A stretch of DNA of 64,000 nt from Geminocystis herdmanii PCC 6308 (GCF_000332235.1 NZ_CM001775.1:2713-66712); one strand, 5' to 3'; positions 37,082-46,574 are shown, counted from the first letter of the stretch. Numbers and translations are program-made. Notes: generated by a model from the letters alone, not told the origin.

Positions 37082-37117
37082 GAATTAGTCTTAGTAAATA
37101 TGGCTAATTCTTTTTTT
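37082..37117 (+). terminator. Rho-independent terminator
   Basis: GAATTAG (37082-37088) pairs with CTAATTC (37104-37110) around a 15-nt loop, followed directly by seven T. It ends the transcript of the small gene at 36886. Confidence 0.75.
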
Positions 37118-37118
37118 G

Positions 37119-37456
37119 TTTAAGTTCGTAATGAGTGTTTCAAAAACCTCTGTTGCCCGTTGCCCACCTTCACCAGTATCTTTTATTCCCTTCCTGAGTA
37201 TAATTGGTGAAAATCAATTATTACTGCCCTGAGTGTCCTAGTCAATCGAAAGGATAGTTTTTTATCAGTTCTTTACCTAATACCGAATACCTAACACCTT
37301 GTCTTTAATCAATAAATTTTATAGTTCACTCTCAGATAATGTCAGGTAAATTTGAAAAATGTTTTACAGTAACTAAGGTCAATGTTATTATTCTAGTATC
37401 GAATTGCAACTATTTTTACAGTTTATACTATAAATATTTGATACAGAGTAAATATT
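37119..37456. other. Intergenic with a MITE-like fragment
   Basis: Non-coding region before gpmI. On the minus strand 37151-37179 reads TACTGGTGAAGGTGGGCAAC..., similar to the interior of the 104-bp MITE (GGTGAAGGTAGGCAAAAGGC). This could be a decayed third copy. The rest is AT-rich and probably includes the gpmI promoter. Confidence 0.4.
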
Positions 37457-39055
37457 ATGACTCCACAAGCAGTTTCTCCCGTCGTATTAGTAATTTTAGA
37501 TGGTTGGGGTTATCGAGAAGATTCAGAGGATAATGCGATCGCACTGGCAAAAACCCCAGTGATGGACAGTTTATTAGAAGTTTATCCTCAGACTCTTATC
37601 AACGCATCAGGCAAAGCCGTTGGCTTACCTAATGGACAAATGGGCAACTCAGAAGTAGGACACTTGAACATAGGAGCAGGACGAGTCGTTCCCCAAGAAT
37701 TAGTAAGAATATCCGACGCTGTAGAAGATGGTTCAATTTTTCAAGACTCCACATTAAAGGAAATTTGTCAGAATGTAATCAAGTCTCAAGGTAAATTACA
37801 TCTTATGGGATTATGTTCCGATGGCGGAGTCCATTCTCATATAGATCATTTGCTCGGTTTACTAGACTTAGCTAAATTACACGGTGTTTCTGAGGTTTGT
37901 GTTCACGTTATCACCGATGGGAGAGATACGAACCCTAATGATGGTATCAATTATGTCAAAATCATTGAAGAACATATTGCTAAAATTGGCTTAGGTAAAA
38001 TTGTCACTATTTGCGGACGTTATCATGCGATGGATCGAGATCGCCGTTGGGATCGAGTCAAAAAAGCCTATGATTTATATACCATAGACGGTACAGGAGA
38101 TGGTAGAACCGCAGTACAAGTCATGGAAGACACCTACAAGGAAAACATCAATGATGAATTTATTGAACCGACACGCATCGCCCAAGGTGCAGTAGAATCA
38201 GGAGATGGAGTCATTTTCTACAACTTCCGTCCAGATCGAGCCAGAGAACTATGTTATGCTTTCACCATGGATGACTTTAACGGTTTTGAACGGGAAAAAA
38301 TTAAAAACCTTCATTTTGTCACCTTTACCCAATATGATCCTAATTTACCCGTAAAAGTGGTATTTGAGCCTCAATTATTAACCAATATTTTAGGGGAAGT
38401 GATTGCCAACGCAGGATTAAAACAATTTCGTACCTCAGAAACAGAAAAATATCCCCATGTTACCTACTTCTTTAACGGTGGATTAGAGCAACCCTTAGAA
38501 GGAGAAGATCGAGAATTAGTACAAAGTCCTATGGTTGCAACCTATGACAAAGCTCCTGCGATGTCGGCAGTAGAGTTAACGCAGGTAGCCTCTAAAGCCA
38601 TTACTAAGGGTATTTACTCTTTTGTGGTGATCAACTACGCTAACCCAGATATGGTAGGTCATACAGGCAAATTAGAAGCCGCTAAGAGTGCGATCGAAAC
38701 CGTTGATCATTGCTTAGGAAAACTCCTCAGAGCCATTAACCAAGTTGGTGGTACAGTATTGATCACCGCCGATCATGGTAACGCAGAATACATGAAGGAT
38801 GAAAACGGTAATCCTTGGACTGCCCACACCACAAATCAAGTACCTTTTATTTTAGTAGAAGGAGAAGGGCGTAAAATAGTTGGTCATGGTGGTAACGTCA
38901 AACTCAGAGAAAACGGTAAACTAGCAGATATTGCACCCACAATTCTCGAAATTTTGCAACTACCGAAACCCCAAGAAATGACAGGAGAATCTTTAATCAA
39001 AAAATCTGAATACGAAGTGAAAAAAAGTCGTACTCCCGTGAGTATTTCTGTTTAA
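37457..39055 (+). CDS. gpmI: Phosphoglycerate mutase, 2,3-BPG-independent
   Basis: 532 residues, full length. The metal and phosphate motifs are present: VLVILDGWGYRED (first metal Asp), the nucleophile in GQMGNSEVGHLNIGAGR, DGRDTNPNDG, and the C-terminal ITADHGNAEYM metal site with NYANPDMVGHTG. It interconverts 3- and 2-phosphoglycerate with manganese. Start ATG at 37457. A tandem hairpin array follows the stop by 14 nt. Confidence 0.97.
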   Translation: MTPQAVSPVVLVILDGWGYREDSEDNAIALAKTPVMDSLLEVYPQTLINASGKAVGLPNGQMGNSEVGHLNIGAGRVVPQELVRISDAVEDGSIFQDSTLKEICQNVIKSQGKLHLMGLCSDGGVHSHIDHLLGLLDLAKLHGVSEVCVHVITDGRDTNPNDGINYVKIIEEHIAKIGLGKIVTICGRYHAMDRDRRWDRVKKAYDLYTIDGTGDGRTAVQVMEDTYKENINDEFIEPTRIAQGAVESGDGVIFYNFRPDRARELCYAFTMDDFNGFEREKIKNLHFVTFTQYDPNLPVKVVFEPQLLTNILGEVIANAGLKQFRTSETEKYPHVTYFFNGGLEQPLEGEDRELVQSPMVATYDKAPAMSAVELTQVASKAITKGIYSFVVINYANPDMVGHTGKLEAAKSAIETVDHCLGKLLRAINQVGGTVLITADHGNAEYMKDENGNPWTAHTTNQVPFILVEGEGRKIVGHGGNVKLRENGKLADIAPTILEILQLPKPQEMTGESLIKKSEYEVKKSRTPVSISV

Positions 39056-39069
39056 AAAATTAGAAAGTA

Positions 39070-39216
39070 GGGACACAAGGTTTGTGTCCATAAACACAAG
39101 GTTTGTGTCCATAAACACAAGGTTTGTGTCCATAAACACAAGGTTTGTGTCCATAAACACAAGGTTTGTGTCCATAAACATAAGATTTGTATCCATAAAC
39201 ATAAGATTTGTGTCTC
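39070..39216. repeat. 21-bp tandem hairpin array
   Basis: Seven units of 21 bp with the core CACAAGGTTTGTGTCCATAAA; the last two drift to CATAAGATTTGTATCC and CATAAGATTTGTGTCT. Each unit contains the palindrome GACACAAGGTTTGTGTC or nearly so. Because 21 is a multiple of three, it creates long open frames of repeated MDTNLVF-like peptides that are not genes. Confidence 0.88.
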
Positions 39217-39330
39217 AAATTTTTGGTTAAGAGAAAGTAATAAGTAATAAGTAATAAGTTTTGATAATTTACTATCATCAATTGATTATTTCAAGATTTA
39301 TTATTAGTTAAAATGTGTAAGTAAAAAATC

Positions 39331-39367
39331 TCCCTAATCCCCTAATCCCCTAATCCCCTAACTCCCC
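39331..39367 (-). other. G-quadruplex-capable tract upstream of purF
   Basis: The + strand reads four CCCC runs spaced by TAAT or TAACT. On the minus strand this is GGGGATTAGGGGATTAGGGG-like, meeting the G4 pattern of four runs with 3-4-nt loops. It lies about 180 bp before the purF start. Related C-rich repeats are at 34840-34910 and 54990-55030. Confidence 0.6.
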
Positions 39368-39543
39368 AACATTTTTATCAACTTACTTTGAAACAACCCT
39401 GCTGATTTATAAGGAGAAGTCATCGGATTGTTTAAGAATTGGTTAAAGAAAATAAAAATAATACCCTTAAAGTCTGTTAAGATTGACCTTGTGCAAAATA
39501 AAAATATTTAACTGAGCAGGTAGAGAAAAATCTCGGACAAAAT

Positions 39544-41019
39544 ATGAAGGACAATCAATACAATATGATCGATCGACATTCCCTCAGTCAAAGAGGAGAT
39601 AAACCAGAAGAAGCCTGTGGAGTCTTTGGTGTTTATGCACCAGAAGAAACCGTAGCCAAATTAGCATACTTTGGTTTATATGCACTACAACATCGAGGAC
39701 AAGAATCCGCAGGAATAGCCACCTTTGACGGAGAAGCCTGTTACTGTTATAAAAATATGGGCTTAGTATCTCAGGTTTTCAATGAGTCCATCTTAAATAA
39801 TTTACCGGGTAAAATTGCCGTAGGACATACCCGTTACTCTACCACAGGCTCTAGTTTACAAGCAAATGCGCAACCGGCTGTTATTAACACAAGGTTAGGA
39901 AAACTGGCTCTTGCCCACAATGGAAACTTAGTTAATACCGTAGAATTACGAGAAGAATTAAACAAGCGTAATTGTGAATTTATCACTACCACAGACTCAG
40001 AAATGATTGCCTTAATGATGGGCAAAGAAGTCGATACAGGTAAAAATTGGGTGGAAGCTGCCATTAGTGCCTTTAAATGGTGTAAAGGAGCTTATAGTTT
40101 AGTAATTGGTACTTCTGTGGGTATAATTGGGGCAAGAGACCCTTATGGTATTCGTCCTTTAGTAATTGGTAAAATGGTGGAAGAAGGCAACCCCATTCGC
40201 TACGTTTTAGCCTCTGAAACCTGCGCCCTCGATATTATTGGTGCTGATTATATCAGGGATGTTGAACCGGGGGAATTAGTTTGGATTACTGAAGATGGTT
40301 TAACTTCCATTCAGTGGGCAGAAAAAACCGAACATAAATTATGTGTATTCGAGATGATCTATTTTGCTCGTCCTGATAGTATTATGGGTAATGATAGTCT
40401 TTACGCCTATCGTTTAAGATTAGGGGAACAATTAGCGAAAGAGTCTTTAGTTGATGCGGATATGGTAATGGGTGTACCTGATTCGGGGATTCCTGCCGCC
40501 ATCGGTTATTCTCGTTATACAGGGATTACCTATCAAGAAGGGTTAATTAAAAATCGCTATGTGGGGCGAACTTTTATACAACCGACTCAGCACATGAGAG
40601 AACATGGAATTAAAATGAAACTAAACCCTCTCAAGGATGTTTTAGCAGGAAAACGGATCATTATTATTGATGATTCGATCGTGCGAGGTACAACAAGTCG
40701 TAAAATAGTTCGTGCCTTGAGAGACGCAGGGGCGAAAGAAGTACATATGAAAATTTCTTCTCCTCCTGTAACTCATCCTTGTTTTTATGGTATTGATACC
40801 GATAGTCAAGATCATTTGATCGCTGCGACGAAAAAAGTTGAAGAAATAGGAAGACAAATTGAAGTGGATACTTTGACTTATTTATCTCAAGAAGGGATGT
40901 TAAAAGTTACTAACGAAAACCCTCAAAATTTCTGTACTGCTTGTTTTAATGGTCATTATCCTATAGATATTCCCGAAGATGTTAAACGATCGAAATTAAT
41001 CCTCGAAACAGCATCTTAG
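39544..41019 (+). CDS. purF: Amidophosphoribosyltransferase
   Basis: 491 residues. The N-terminal nucleophile Cys follows a short propeptide (EEACGVFGVYAP), then glutaminase motifs HRGQESAGIA and GHTRYSTTG. The C-terminal PRTase has the PRPP loop IIIIDDSIVRGTTS. C-terminal FCTACFNGH gives two of the cysteines expected for the iron-sulfur cluster of Bacillus-type PurF. It commits PRPP to purine synthesis. ATG 39565 is an alternative start. Confidence 0.97.
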   Translation: MKDNQYNMIDRHSLSQRGDKPEEACGVFGVYAPEETVAKLAYFGLYALQHRGQESAGIATFDGEACYCYKNMGLVSQVFNESILNNLPGKIAVGHTRYSTTGSSLQANAQPAVINTRLGKLALAHNGNLVNTVELREELNKRNCEFITTTDSEMIALMMGKEVDTGKNWVEAAISAFKWCKGAYSLVIGTSVGIIGARDPYGIRPLVIGKMVEEGNPIRYVLASETCALDIIGADYIRDVEPGELVWITEDGLTSIQWAEKTEHKLCVFEMIYFARPDSIMGNDSLYAYRLRLGEQLAKESLVDADMVMGVPDSGIPAAIGYSRYTGITYQEGLIKNRYVGRTFIQPTQHMREHGIKMKLNPLKDVLAGKRIIIIDDSIVRGTTSRKIVRALRDAGAKEVHMKISSPPVTHPCFYGIDTDSQDHLIAATKKVEEIGRQIEVDTLTYLSQEGMLKVTNENPQNFCTACFNGHYPIDIPEDVKRSKLILETAS

Positions 41020-41123
41020 AGAATTGAGAATTGAGAATTCATAATTAATAAATCATTCCTCATTTCTCTTGAGGCAAGTTCTAAGTTATATTTGGAAAAG
41101 TTTGTTTTTATAATTGAATTTCT

Positions 41124-41654
41124 ATGAAGATTATTGACTCTAAAGGTCGTTTATTCGGTAAAGTAAATATACTAGATTTAGGTGCGATCGCAGTTATTCT
41201 TTTAGTTTTGATCGGTATCTTTATTGTACCCGGTCCTACAGGTTCGATCGCCCAAGTGGGAAGTGGAGCAAGTGACACGATCGAGTTAAATGTATTAGTA
41301 AGGGGTTTAAGTGTCAAAAATGCTCCCGAATTTCTTGCTTCTCTCAAAGATAGTACTGTCAAGATTATTGTCAGAAATGAACCTTCAGGCACATTAAATA
41401 TAGAATCGGTAGAAGAATTACCTAACTATATCATCGCCAGTCAACCTGACGGTAGTGTAAAAGCGGTACTTGATCCTCGTCCTATTGTAGCATTCAGTAC
41501 CGATATGTTAATGTTAACCAGTGGAAAAGGACAAATGACTAATGATGGTGCAGTATTAGCTAACCAAAAAATCAAAATTGGTACGGTTTTAGAACTTGAC
41601 GGTACTAACTATAATTTCAGAGGCAGTGTTATTGGAGTCAATAAAAGAAGCTAA
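41124..41654 (+). CDS. DUF4330-domain membrane protein
   Basis: 176 residues. MKIIDSKGRLFGKVNILDLG followed by one membrane helix (AVILLVLIGIFIVPG, about residues 24-38) and a soluble beta-rich domain is the DUF4330 pattern, common in cyanobacteria. Function unknown; the topology suggests a membrane-anchored domain outside the cytosol. It is 105 nt downstream of purF on the same strand. Confidence 0.82.
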   Translation: MKIIDSKGRLFGKVNILDLGAIAVILLVLIGIFIVPGPTGSIAQVGSGASDTIELNVLVRGLSVKNAPEFLASLKDSTVKIIVRNEPSGTLNIESVEELPNYIIASQPDGSVKAVLDPRPIVAFSTDMLMLTSGKGQMTNDGAVLANQKIKIGTVLELDGTNYNFRGSVIGVNKRS

Positions 41655-41753
41655 CAATTAACCAATGTGTAGGTTGGGTTAAGGAAACGAAACCCAACAA
41701 AAACGCCCCTTACTAATCGATTAATTTTATAATTCAGTGAGGTTGACGAATAG

Positions 41754-42287
41754 TTAAGATGGATAAAAAAAATTGAATAAAATAAAGCCCAAAGAAAAGG
41801 CTGTAGAAGCGACAATAAAAATAAAAGTAACGATTTGCCAATTTTTATATTTAAGTTTTTGTAAATCTAAACGCAGTAAAATATTACTAGATACGATTAC
41901 TAATAAATGGGAAAAATAATCAAAAGAACAAAAAACAAATACCAGTACGATCGACCAGAATAAAATAGCAATAAAAGCCTTTAAATCAGAGTTAATACTT
42001 TCTTCAAAAATAAAAGTAATTAACACTAAAGGACTGCTTAAAATTAAAGAAATAAAAACTGTTGCTAAGAGTATTAATAATTTAATAATTAAAGGTAAAA
42101 AATTCTCTTCAATCAGTAAATTAATAATAGTATTTTGTTCTCTAATTACGATCGCCCAATGATTAGCCGGTTTAGCGATCGTCCATCCTACGACACCATA
42201 AGTACAGAAAAAAAGACTAAAAGAAAGCAGTAAATTTGTATCGAGCCAAGAAATATTTTCCGTTATTTTACTGAAAGATTTTGGCAT
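41754..42287 (-). CDS. Hypothetical multi-pass membrane protein
   Basis: 177 residues with about four hydrophobic segments: around residues 20-38, 62-88, 98-120 and 145-172. No family recognised. Codon use and start are normal, with an ATG at 42287. It converges with the DUF4330 gene and lies downstream of apcD on the same strand. Confidence 0.7.
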   Translation of the reverse strand: MPKSFSKITENISWLDTNLLLSFSLFFCTYGVVGWTIAKPANHWAIVIREQNTIINLLIEENFLPLIIKLLILLATVFISLILSSPLVLITFIFEESINSDLKAFIAILFWSIVLVFVFCSFDYFSHLLVIVSSNILLRLDLQKLKYKNWQIVTFIFIVASTAFSLGFILFNFFYPS

Positions 42288-42361
42288 AACAACTAACTCT
42301 CAATACTTTTAATTATGAAAATATTAAGGGCAGAAGCCCTTACTAAAAGCTCGTTAAAAAA

Positions 42362-42847
42362 CTAAGCCATACATTGAACCATATAATCAAAATAAGCCCC
42401 AGCTTCTAGGGCTTCTTCTTTGCTGAGTAAAGCTAAAGAAGCCTCTTTCAAACAACGAATTGATTCAATCATTCCATTCAAAGGAACTCCCAAAGAATTA
42501 TACATTTCTTTGACCCCAATTAAGCCAATTTTTTCGATGGGTTCTTTATCTCCAGCTAAGATTCCGTAGGTAGCTAAACGTAAATACCAACCAAAATCTC
42601 TGATACATTGATTATACTGTTTTTGACCTGACGCATTACCACCGGGGGCTCTGAAATCAGGGCGTTTTCTGAATAACTCCCGACTAGCTTTCTCGACGAT
42701 TTTTTTCTCGTTTTCTGCTAGAGTTTCAGCAATTTTCAACCGTTGTAAACCAGAATCTAAAAATGATTTAATTCCCTGTAATTCACCGCTACTGGGGTAG
42801 CGTAATTCATCATCAGCTTTGAGAATAACTTGACTAACTATGCTCAT
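42362..42847 (-). CDS. apcD: Allophycocyanin alpha-B subunit ApcD
   Basis: 161 residues from ATG 42847 ([20 protein letters not shown]); a longer frame to 42913 adds 22 residues foreign to the family. The chromophore Cys is in [13 protein letters not shown] (about residue 81), and the start motif [20 protein letters not shown] is diagnostic for ApcD as against ApcA ([19 protein letters not shown]). ApcD is a terminal emitter that passes phycobilisome energy to the photosystems. It stands alone, 5 kb from apcABC. Confidence 0.95.
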   Translation of the reverse strand: MSIVSQVILKADDELRYPSSGELQGIKSFLDSGLQRLKIAETLAENEKKIVEKASRELFRKRPDFRAPGGNASGQKQYNQCIRDFGWYLRLATYGILAGDKEPIEKIGLIGVKEMYNSLGVPLNGMIESIRCLKEASLALLSKEEALEAGAYFDYMVQCMA

Positions 42848-43161
42848 TTTATTAACGAGTATTATTTTCTTAAATTTAACGATTATATCACTGTGGCATA
42901 CCCTCATCCGCATTAAAATTATGCCATGAGTTTCTTTGGCATGAATACCAAAGGGTTTGATCGTTAGGTGATGCCAACCCCAACTTAAAATTAATTATAC
43001 TTTATTGGTGCAAGTTCATCTCAACTCAAAAAGACACCTCCACCGTTATCAAAAGTTAACTTTACTCAGATTCACTCACCTCTCCAGCATCAACAATAGT
43101 ATTAGCGATCGCCGACAATAAGTTATTGTAAAATTATAATGTGCTAGGATAAATTTTGTGA
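42848..43161. promoter_or_regulatory. apcD upstream region with inverted repeats
   Basis: Non-coding. TGGCATA (near 42894) pairs with TATGCCA (near 42930), and CTTTGG pairs with CCAAAG a little further out (42935-42955). It should carry the apcD promoter; no regulator can be named from the sequence. Confidence 0.4.
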
Positions 43162-43215
43162 ATTTTAGAGTTACTGAGTGAAAATTGTAGTGATTCCACA
43201 GAATTAGATCGAATC

Positions 43216-43446
43216 TTGGGGCAAATTCTTGGTGTAATGTTAACTCGTCATCAGAAAAAATTGGCGATTTATGATGAAGACATTCGCAAATTTGAGCAGC
43301 TTTATCATTTGGACTCCGAGCAGTTTTTGCAGGAATTTAACGCAGGAATATTAGGGGATAATATAGATTTCTTTGAATGGTTTAGTCTCTGGGAATTACG
43401 CAAGGATATTTTAAAAAAGATCAGTAAATTACAACAAGGATTATGA
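43216..43446 (+). CDS. Putative antitoxin paired with TumE-like gene
   Basis: About 76 residues from a TTG at 43216; the frame is open back to 43162 (ILELLSENCSDSTELDRIL) but has no ATG or GTG, so the start is uncertain. Helical, acidic, with FFEWFSLWELRKDI. It overlaps the next gene by 4 nt (ATGA), typical of toxin-antitoxin operons. Small partner proteins of this sort occur beside TumE toxins. Confidence 0.6.
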   Translation: MGQILGVMLTRHQKKLAIYDEDIRKFEQLYHLDSEQFLQEFNAGILGDNIDFFEWFSLWELRKDILKKISKLQQGL

Positions 43447-43831
43447 TCAACCCTGAAGATTATTTAGCTTTAGTAAAATCTTTTATTGCACTTTGTCCAG
43501 AGATAATTACCTTTCAAATTCTGAGGGAAGAAATACAGGGAAACAAAGGATTCTGGCGATACCGACTCACCTTAAAAGATAACAGTTTTTTAGAGATGTT
43601 TGAGTTTTTTGAAGTTCAATTAACAGAAATAAACATCATTAAGTATAGTTTTCATGGCAAACAAAAAAAGGAAAACTGATTAAGCGTTGGGATAATGCAC
43701 CTCATCATCCTGGGATAAAGACTTTTCCTCATCATCTACATGATGACACAGAAGATTCTGTTTTTCCCTATACTCCTATTTCATTGGAAGAAATTTTAAG
43801 GTTGATTTCTGCTCAAATTAGTTCATCTTAA
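43443..43831 (+). pseudogene. TumE-family toxin, single-base frameshift
   Basis: The first 78 residues (FWRYRLTLKDNSFLEMFEFF, then IIKYSFH) match the DUF6516/TumE family and stop at 43679. Adding one T at CATGG (CATTGG, near 43657) restores HWQTKKGKLIKRWDNAPHHP and continues to a stop at 43829-43831, the standard TumE ending with a second HH near FPHH. The shift removes the conserved RWDNAPHHP block, so the toxin is presumably inactive. Confidence 0.82.
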
Positions 43832-44365
43832 AATTAAGGGTAAAGGACTGAGAATATAATTAAGGGGATAGTATATTAAAGGTGTCCATAAACTGCTAAT
43901 AATAGCAGAAGTTAAAGAATTTTTTTGATAATTTAACCATATATCTATCAAAGGTATTTGAGTTTGAATACTATATTGTAAAGCGATAATTGTTTCATTA
44001 ATAATTGCCATACCAAAAACAATTAAAGTAAGAGAAATTACGTCTTCTTTGACATACTTATCTTTATAAACATTATGGGTAAATAAACTAACAATAATTA
44101 AGCCCAAAATATGGGAGGGAAAAAATCCTGTTAAACTATCCCAAATTAACCCTAAAGAAATTCCAGCAACGAGACTTTGCCATAAATTACGTTTCACACT
44201 CCAAGTGATTAACCAAATTAATAACCAATTAGGGGTAATACCTATTAGCTCTAATCCTGCTATTCTTACTAATAATAATAAACAACAAATAATCAGGGAT
44301 ATGATAATAAAAAATGTCCGTAACCAAAAATTATATTTCCAACTTATATCGACTTTTTTTAACAT
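43823..44365 (-). CDS. mreD: Rod-shape protein MreD
   Basis: 180 residues, five or six hydrophobic segments. The TPNWLLIWLITWSVKRN and GISLGLIWDSLTGFFPSHILGL blocks are the MreD signature of cyanobacteria. It acts with MreB, MreC and RodA in peptidoglycan insertion. mreC is usually directly upstream; here no mreC is within the 230 bp before it. It converges with the tumE pseudogene, the 3' ends overlapping by 9 bp. Confidence 0.82.
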   Translation of the reverse strand: MLKKVDISWKYNFWLRTFFIIISLIICCLLLLVRIAGLELIGITPNWLLIWLITWSVKRNLWQSLVAGISLGLIWDSLTGFFPSHILGLIIVSLFTHNVYKDKYVKEDVISLTLIVFGMAIINETIIALQYSIQTQIPLIDIWLNYQKNSLTSAIISSLWTPLIYYPLNYILSPLPLILR

Positions 44366-44598
44366 TAAGTTATTTTAATTGATAATTAAAAATGTTATAA
44401 TTGATGAGAAATTTACCTTTAAAATAGCAATCACGATTTCTTATTCATGGGTTGACTATTTCGATCGAACATAACCTAAAATATATGATATATTATTAAA
44501 CATAGAAAATAGGAAACAGTTAAATATTTGAAGTTTTTTATCAATTCTTTACTTAGCACCTAACATCTAATACTTAATACTTTATCGTTTTTTTCATC

Positions 44599-45723
44599 GT
44601 GACTATATCTTATTTTGCTACCACCGCCAGAGGTTTAGAAGAAATTACCGCCCAAGAATTAATTAAGTTGGGGGCAAAAAATGTTGAACCTGAATTTACG
44701 GGGGTTTCTTTTGAAGGCGATCGAGCCTTATTATATAAAGTTAACCTCTGGGGTAGAACTATTTTTCGAGTGTTGCAACCGATACATAATATCCAAAGTA
44801 ATAATCCAGAGCAATTATATCGTAATGTGAGATCGATCGATTGGTCAGAATATTTACAACCCCATCAAACTATAGCAGTTCGTTGCACGGGCAAAAACCC
44901 ACAACTCAATAATAGTCATGTTACCGCTATTCAAATCAAAAATGCCATCGTAGATCAACAACAAGAAAAAAAAGGAGTTCGATCGAACGTAGATACTATT
45001 GAACCAGATATAGTTATAAACGCCCATATTCAAGAAAATAACTGCATTTTGAGCCTTGATGCCACAGGAGACAGCCTCCATCGTCGAGGTTATCGCCCAG
45101 CCATGGGATTAGCACCCCTCAAAGAAACCTTAGCAGCCGCCTTACTTTACATCACCGAATGGACACCAGATCAAGCCCTTGTCGATCCTTTATGCGGTTC
45201 TGGTACAATTATATTAGAAGCGGCTCTCATGGGATTAAATATCGCGCCCGGATTGTATCGTCAAAAATTCTGTTTTCAAAACTGGACAGATTATGATCCT
45301 CAATTATGGGAAAATCTGTTAAAAGAAGCAAAAATGAGTCAAAAAGACCATTTAACCCCCATGATAGGCACAGATGCGGATGCAGACATAATTAAACAAG
45401 CTCAAAGTAACGCTAAAGCCTGTAATATCTCAGATCAAGTCAAATTTTATCAACAACATTTAGTGGATATAGTCGCCCCTGCGGAATCAGGCATTCTCAT
45501 TTGTAATCCTCCCTATGGCAAACGCATCTCGGAAGTAGAAGCCTTATTTCCCTTATATAAGTTATTAGGAGATGTGTTTAAGCAACGTTTTAAAGGTTGG
45601 ACTGCTTATGTTTTAACGGGGAATAAAGAATTAAGTAAAAAAGTCGGTTTGCGCACTTCTCGCCGTATTCCCATTAATAACGGTGGTATTTCTTGCACAT
45701 TATTGAAGTACGAAATGTATTAA
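44599..45723 (+). CDS. THUMP-domain RNA methyltransferase (RlmL/YpsC type)
   Basis: 374 residues from a GTG start. N-terminal THUMP domain (TARGLEEITAQELIKLGA and the following ferredoxin-like fold), then a Rossmann methylase with DPLCGSGTIILEAALMG (SAM site) and the N2-guanine motif LICNPPYGKR. This is the COG0116 family, which methylates guanine in 23S rRNA. Position specificity is not readable. Length is normal for the single-domain form. Confidence 0.93.
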   Translation: MTISYFATTARGLEEITAQELIKLGAKNVEPEFTGVSFEGDRALLYKVNLWGRTIFRVLQPIHNIQSNNPEQLYRNVRSIDWSEYLQPHQTIAVRCTGKNPQLNNSHVTAIQIKNAIVDQQQEKKGVRSNVDTIEPDIVINAHIQENNCILSLDATGDSLHRRGYRPAMGLAPLKETLAAALLYITEWTPDQALVDPLCGSGTIILEAALMGLNIAPGLYRQKFCFQNWTDYDPQLWENLLKEAKMSQKDHLTPMIGTDADADIIKQAQSNAKACNISDQVKFYQQHLVDIVAPAESGILICNPPYGKRISEVEALFPLYKLLGDVFKQRFKGWTAYVLTGNKELSKKVGLRTSRRIPINNGGISCTLLKYEMY

Positions 45724-45728
45724 ATTAT

Positions 45729-46013
45729 TTAATATACTTGATCATGAGAACCAATAGTTAATAATAAAATTTCTTTTTCTTCAGAATTAGGATGATCTAT
45801 AAACTTAAAAATAATTCGATTACTATAATCAATAGAACATGACCATTTATCAGATAATTCACCTTTTAATTTATGTGTTCTTAGATTCGCATTAAATGGA
45901 TTTTCTGCAATTTCTTCTAATTTTTGCTCAATTAAAGAACGTAATTTTGGATTTTGGCGTAGTAACTTTTTTATTTTACGGCTAAAATTATCACTCCAAA
46001 TCAAATTATTCAT
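45729..46013 (-). CDS. RelE/ParE-type toxin (YoeB/Txe-like)
   Basis: 94 residues. Pattern NNLIWSDNFSRKIKKLLRQN, RTHKLKGELSDKWSCSIDYSNRI and ILLLTIGSHDQVY is that of the RelE/ParE fold, with the YoeB/YafQ-like C-terminal H-D-x-Y. It overlaps the antitoxin gene by 4 nt. Likely a ribosome-dependent mRNA endonuclease. Confidence 0.85.
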   Translation of the reverse strand: MNNLIWSDNFSRKIKKLLRQNPKLRSLIEQKLEEIAENPFNANLRTHKLKGELSDKWSCSIDYSNRIIFKFIDHPNSEEKEILLLTIGSHDQVY

Positions 46014-46225
46014 AAATCTAACTCTGCCATTAAATCTTTCACTGAACCTTTTTTAAATTTCCCTTCTTTGTATTCTTTTTCTGCTTGTTTAATTTCTTCG
46101 ATTAATTCTGCTCTTTTTTCTTCATGCAATCTATTTTGGATAATTTGTATTAACATCTTTTGTTCTTCACAAGTAAGATTTTCTACAGTATCGATCGCTT
46201 CTTGAAAATAGGATGTTTTATTCAT
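46010..46225 (-). CDS. Antitoxin of the RelE/ParE pair
   Basis: 71 residues, acidic and helical (FQEAIDTVENLTCEEQKMLI at the start, EEIKQAEKEYKEGKFKKGSV toward the end). Antitoxins of this type occur next to RelE-like toxins in cyanobacteria. It is the first gene of the two-gene operon, with an ATGA overlap to the toxin. Confidence 0.8.
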   Translation of the reverse strand: MNKTSYFQEAIDTVENLTCEEQKMLIQIIQNRLHEEKRAELIEEIKQAEKEYKEGKFKKGSVKDLMAELDL

Positions 46226-46370
46226 ACATTTAATCTTATTTTGATTAATGAAATTATAACATTATAGCAATCTTTCTTGTCTAGGTAACACTGTAAAATT
46301 TGCAAAAAAAATAAGAGCAGAATCTTGAATTTCTACCCTCATTTTCTCTCAGACATGATCTGAATATTAA

Positions 46371-46574
46371 TTATAATAAACCAGTATTAGTACCAGCACG
46401 ACCAGTTACTAACTTTACTTTAACAATAGAACCGCCCATTTTTTGGATTCTTTGTTGCTCTTTAAACCAGTTATCATAAGGAACTAATTTAGTGAAGTAA
46501 GTATTTTGTAATTCTCTTTGGGTTCTAATTCTGGTTTGACTAGGCACACAAGCGGTGACTTGAAACATTCTCAT
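46371..46574 (-). CDS. apcC: Phycobilisome core linker ApcC
   Basis: 67 residues, the usual length of the 7.8-kDa core linker. Starts MRMFQVTACVPSQTRIRTQR and ends in the basic VKVKLVTGRAGTN region, matching ApcC. It fills the centre of the allophycocyanin trimer discs. Third gene of apcA-apcB-apcC on the minus strand, about 230 nt after apcB. Confidence 0.97.
   Translation of the reverse strand: MRMFQVTACVPSQTRIRTQRELQNTYFTKLVPYDNWFKEQQRIQKMGGSIVKVKLVTGRAGTNTGLL

Noticed and set aside
38993-39281. Two overlapping frames of MDTNLVF/YGHKPCV repeats
   Set aside because: The 21-bp repeat length keeps frames open by chance; the hairpin array explains the sequence.
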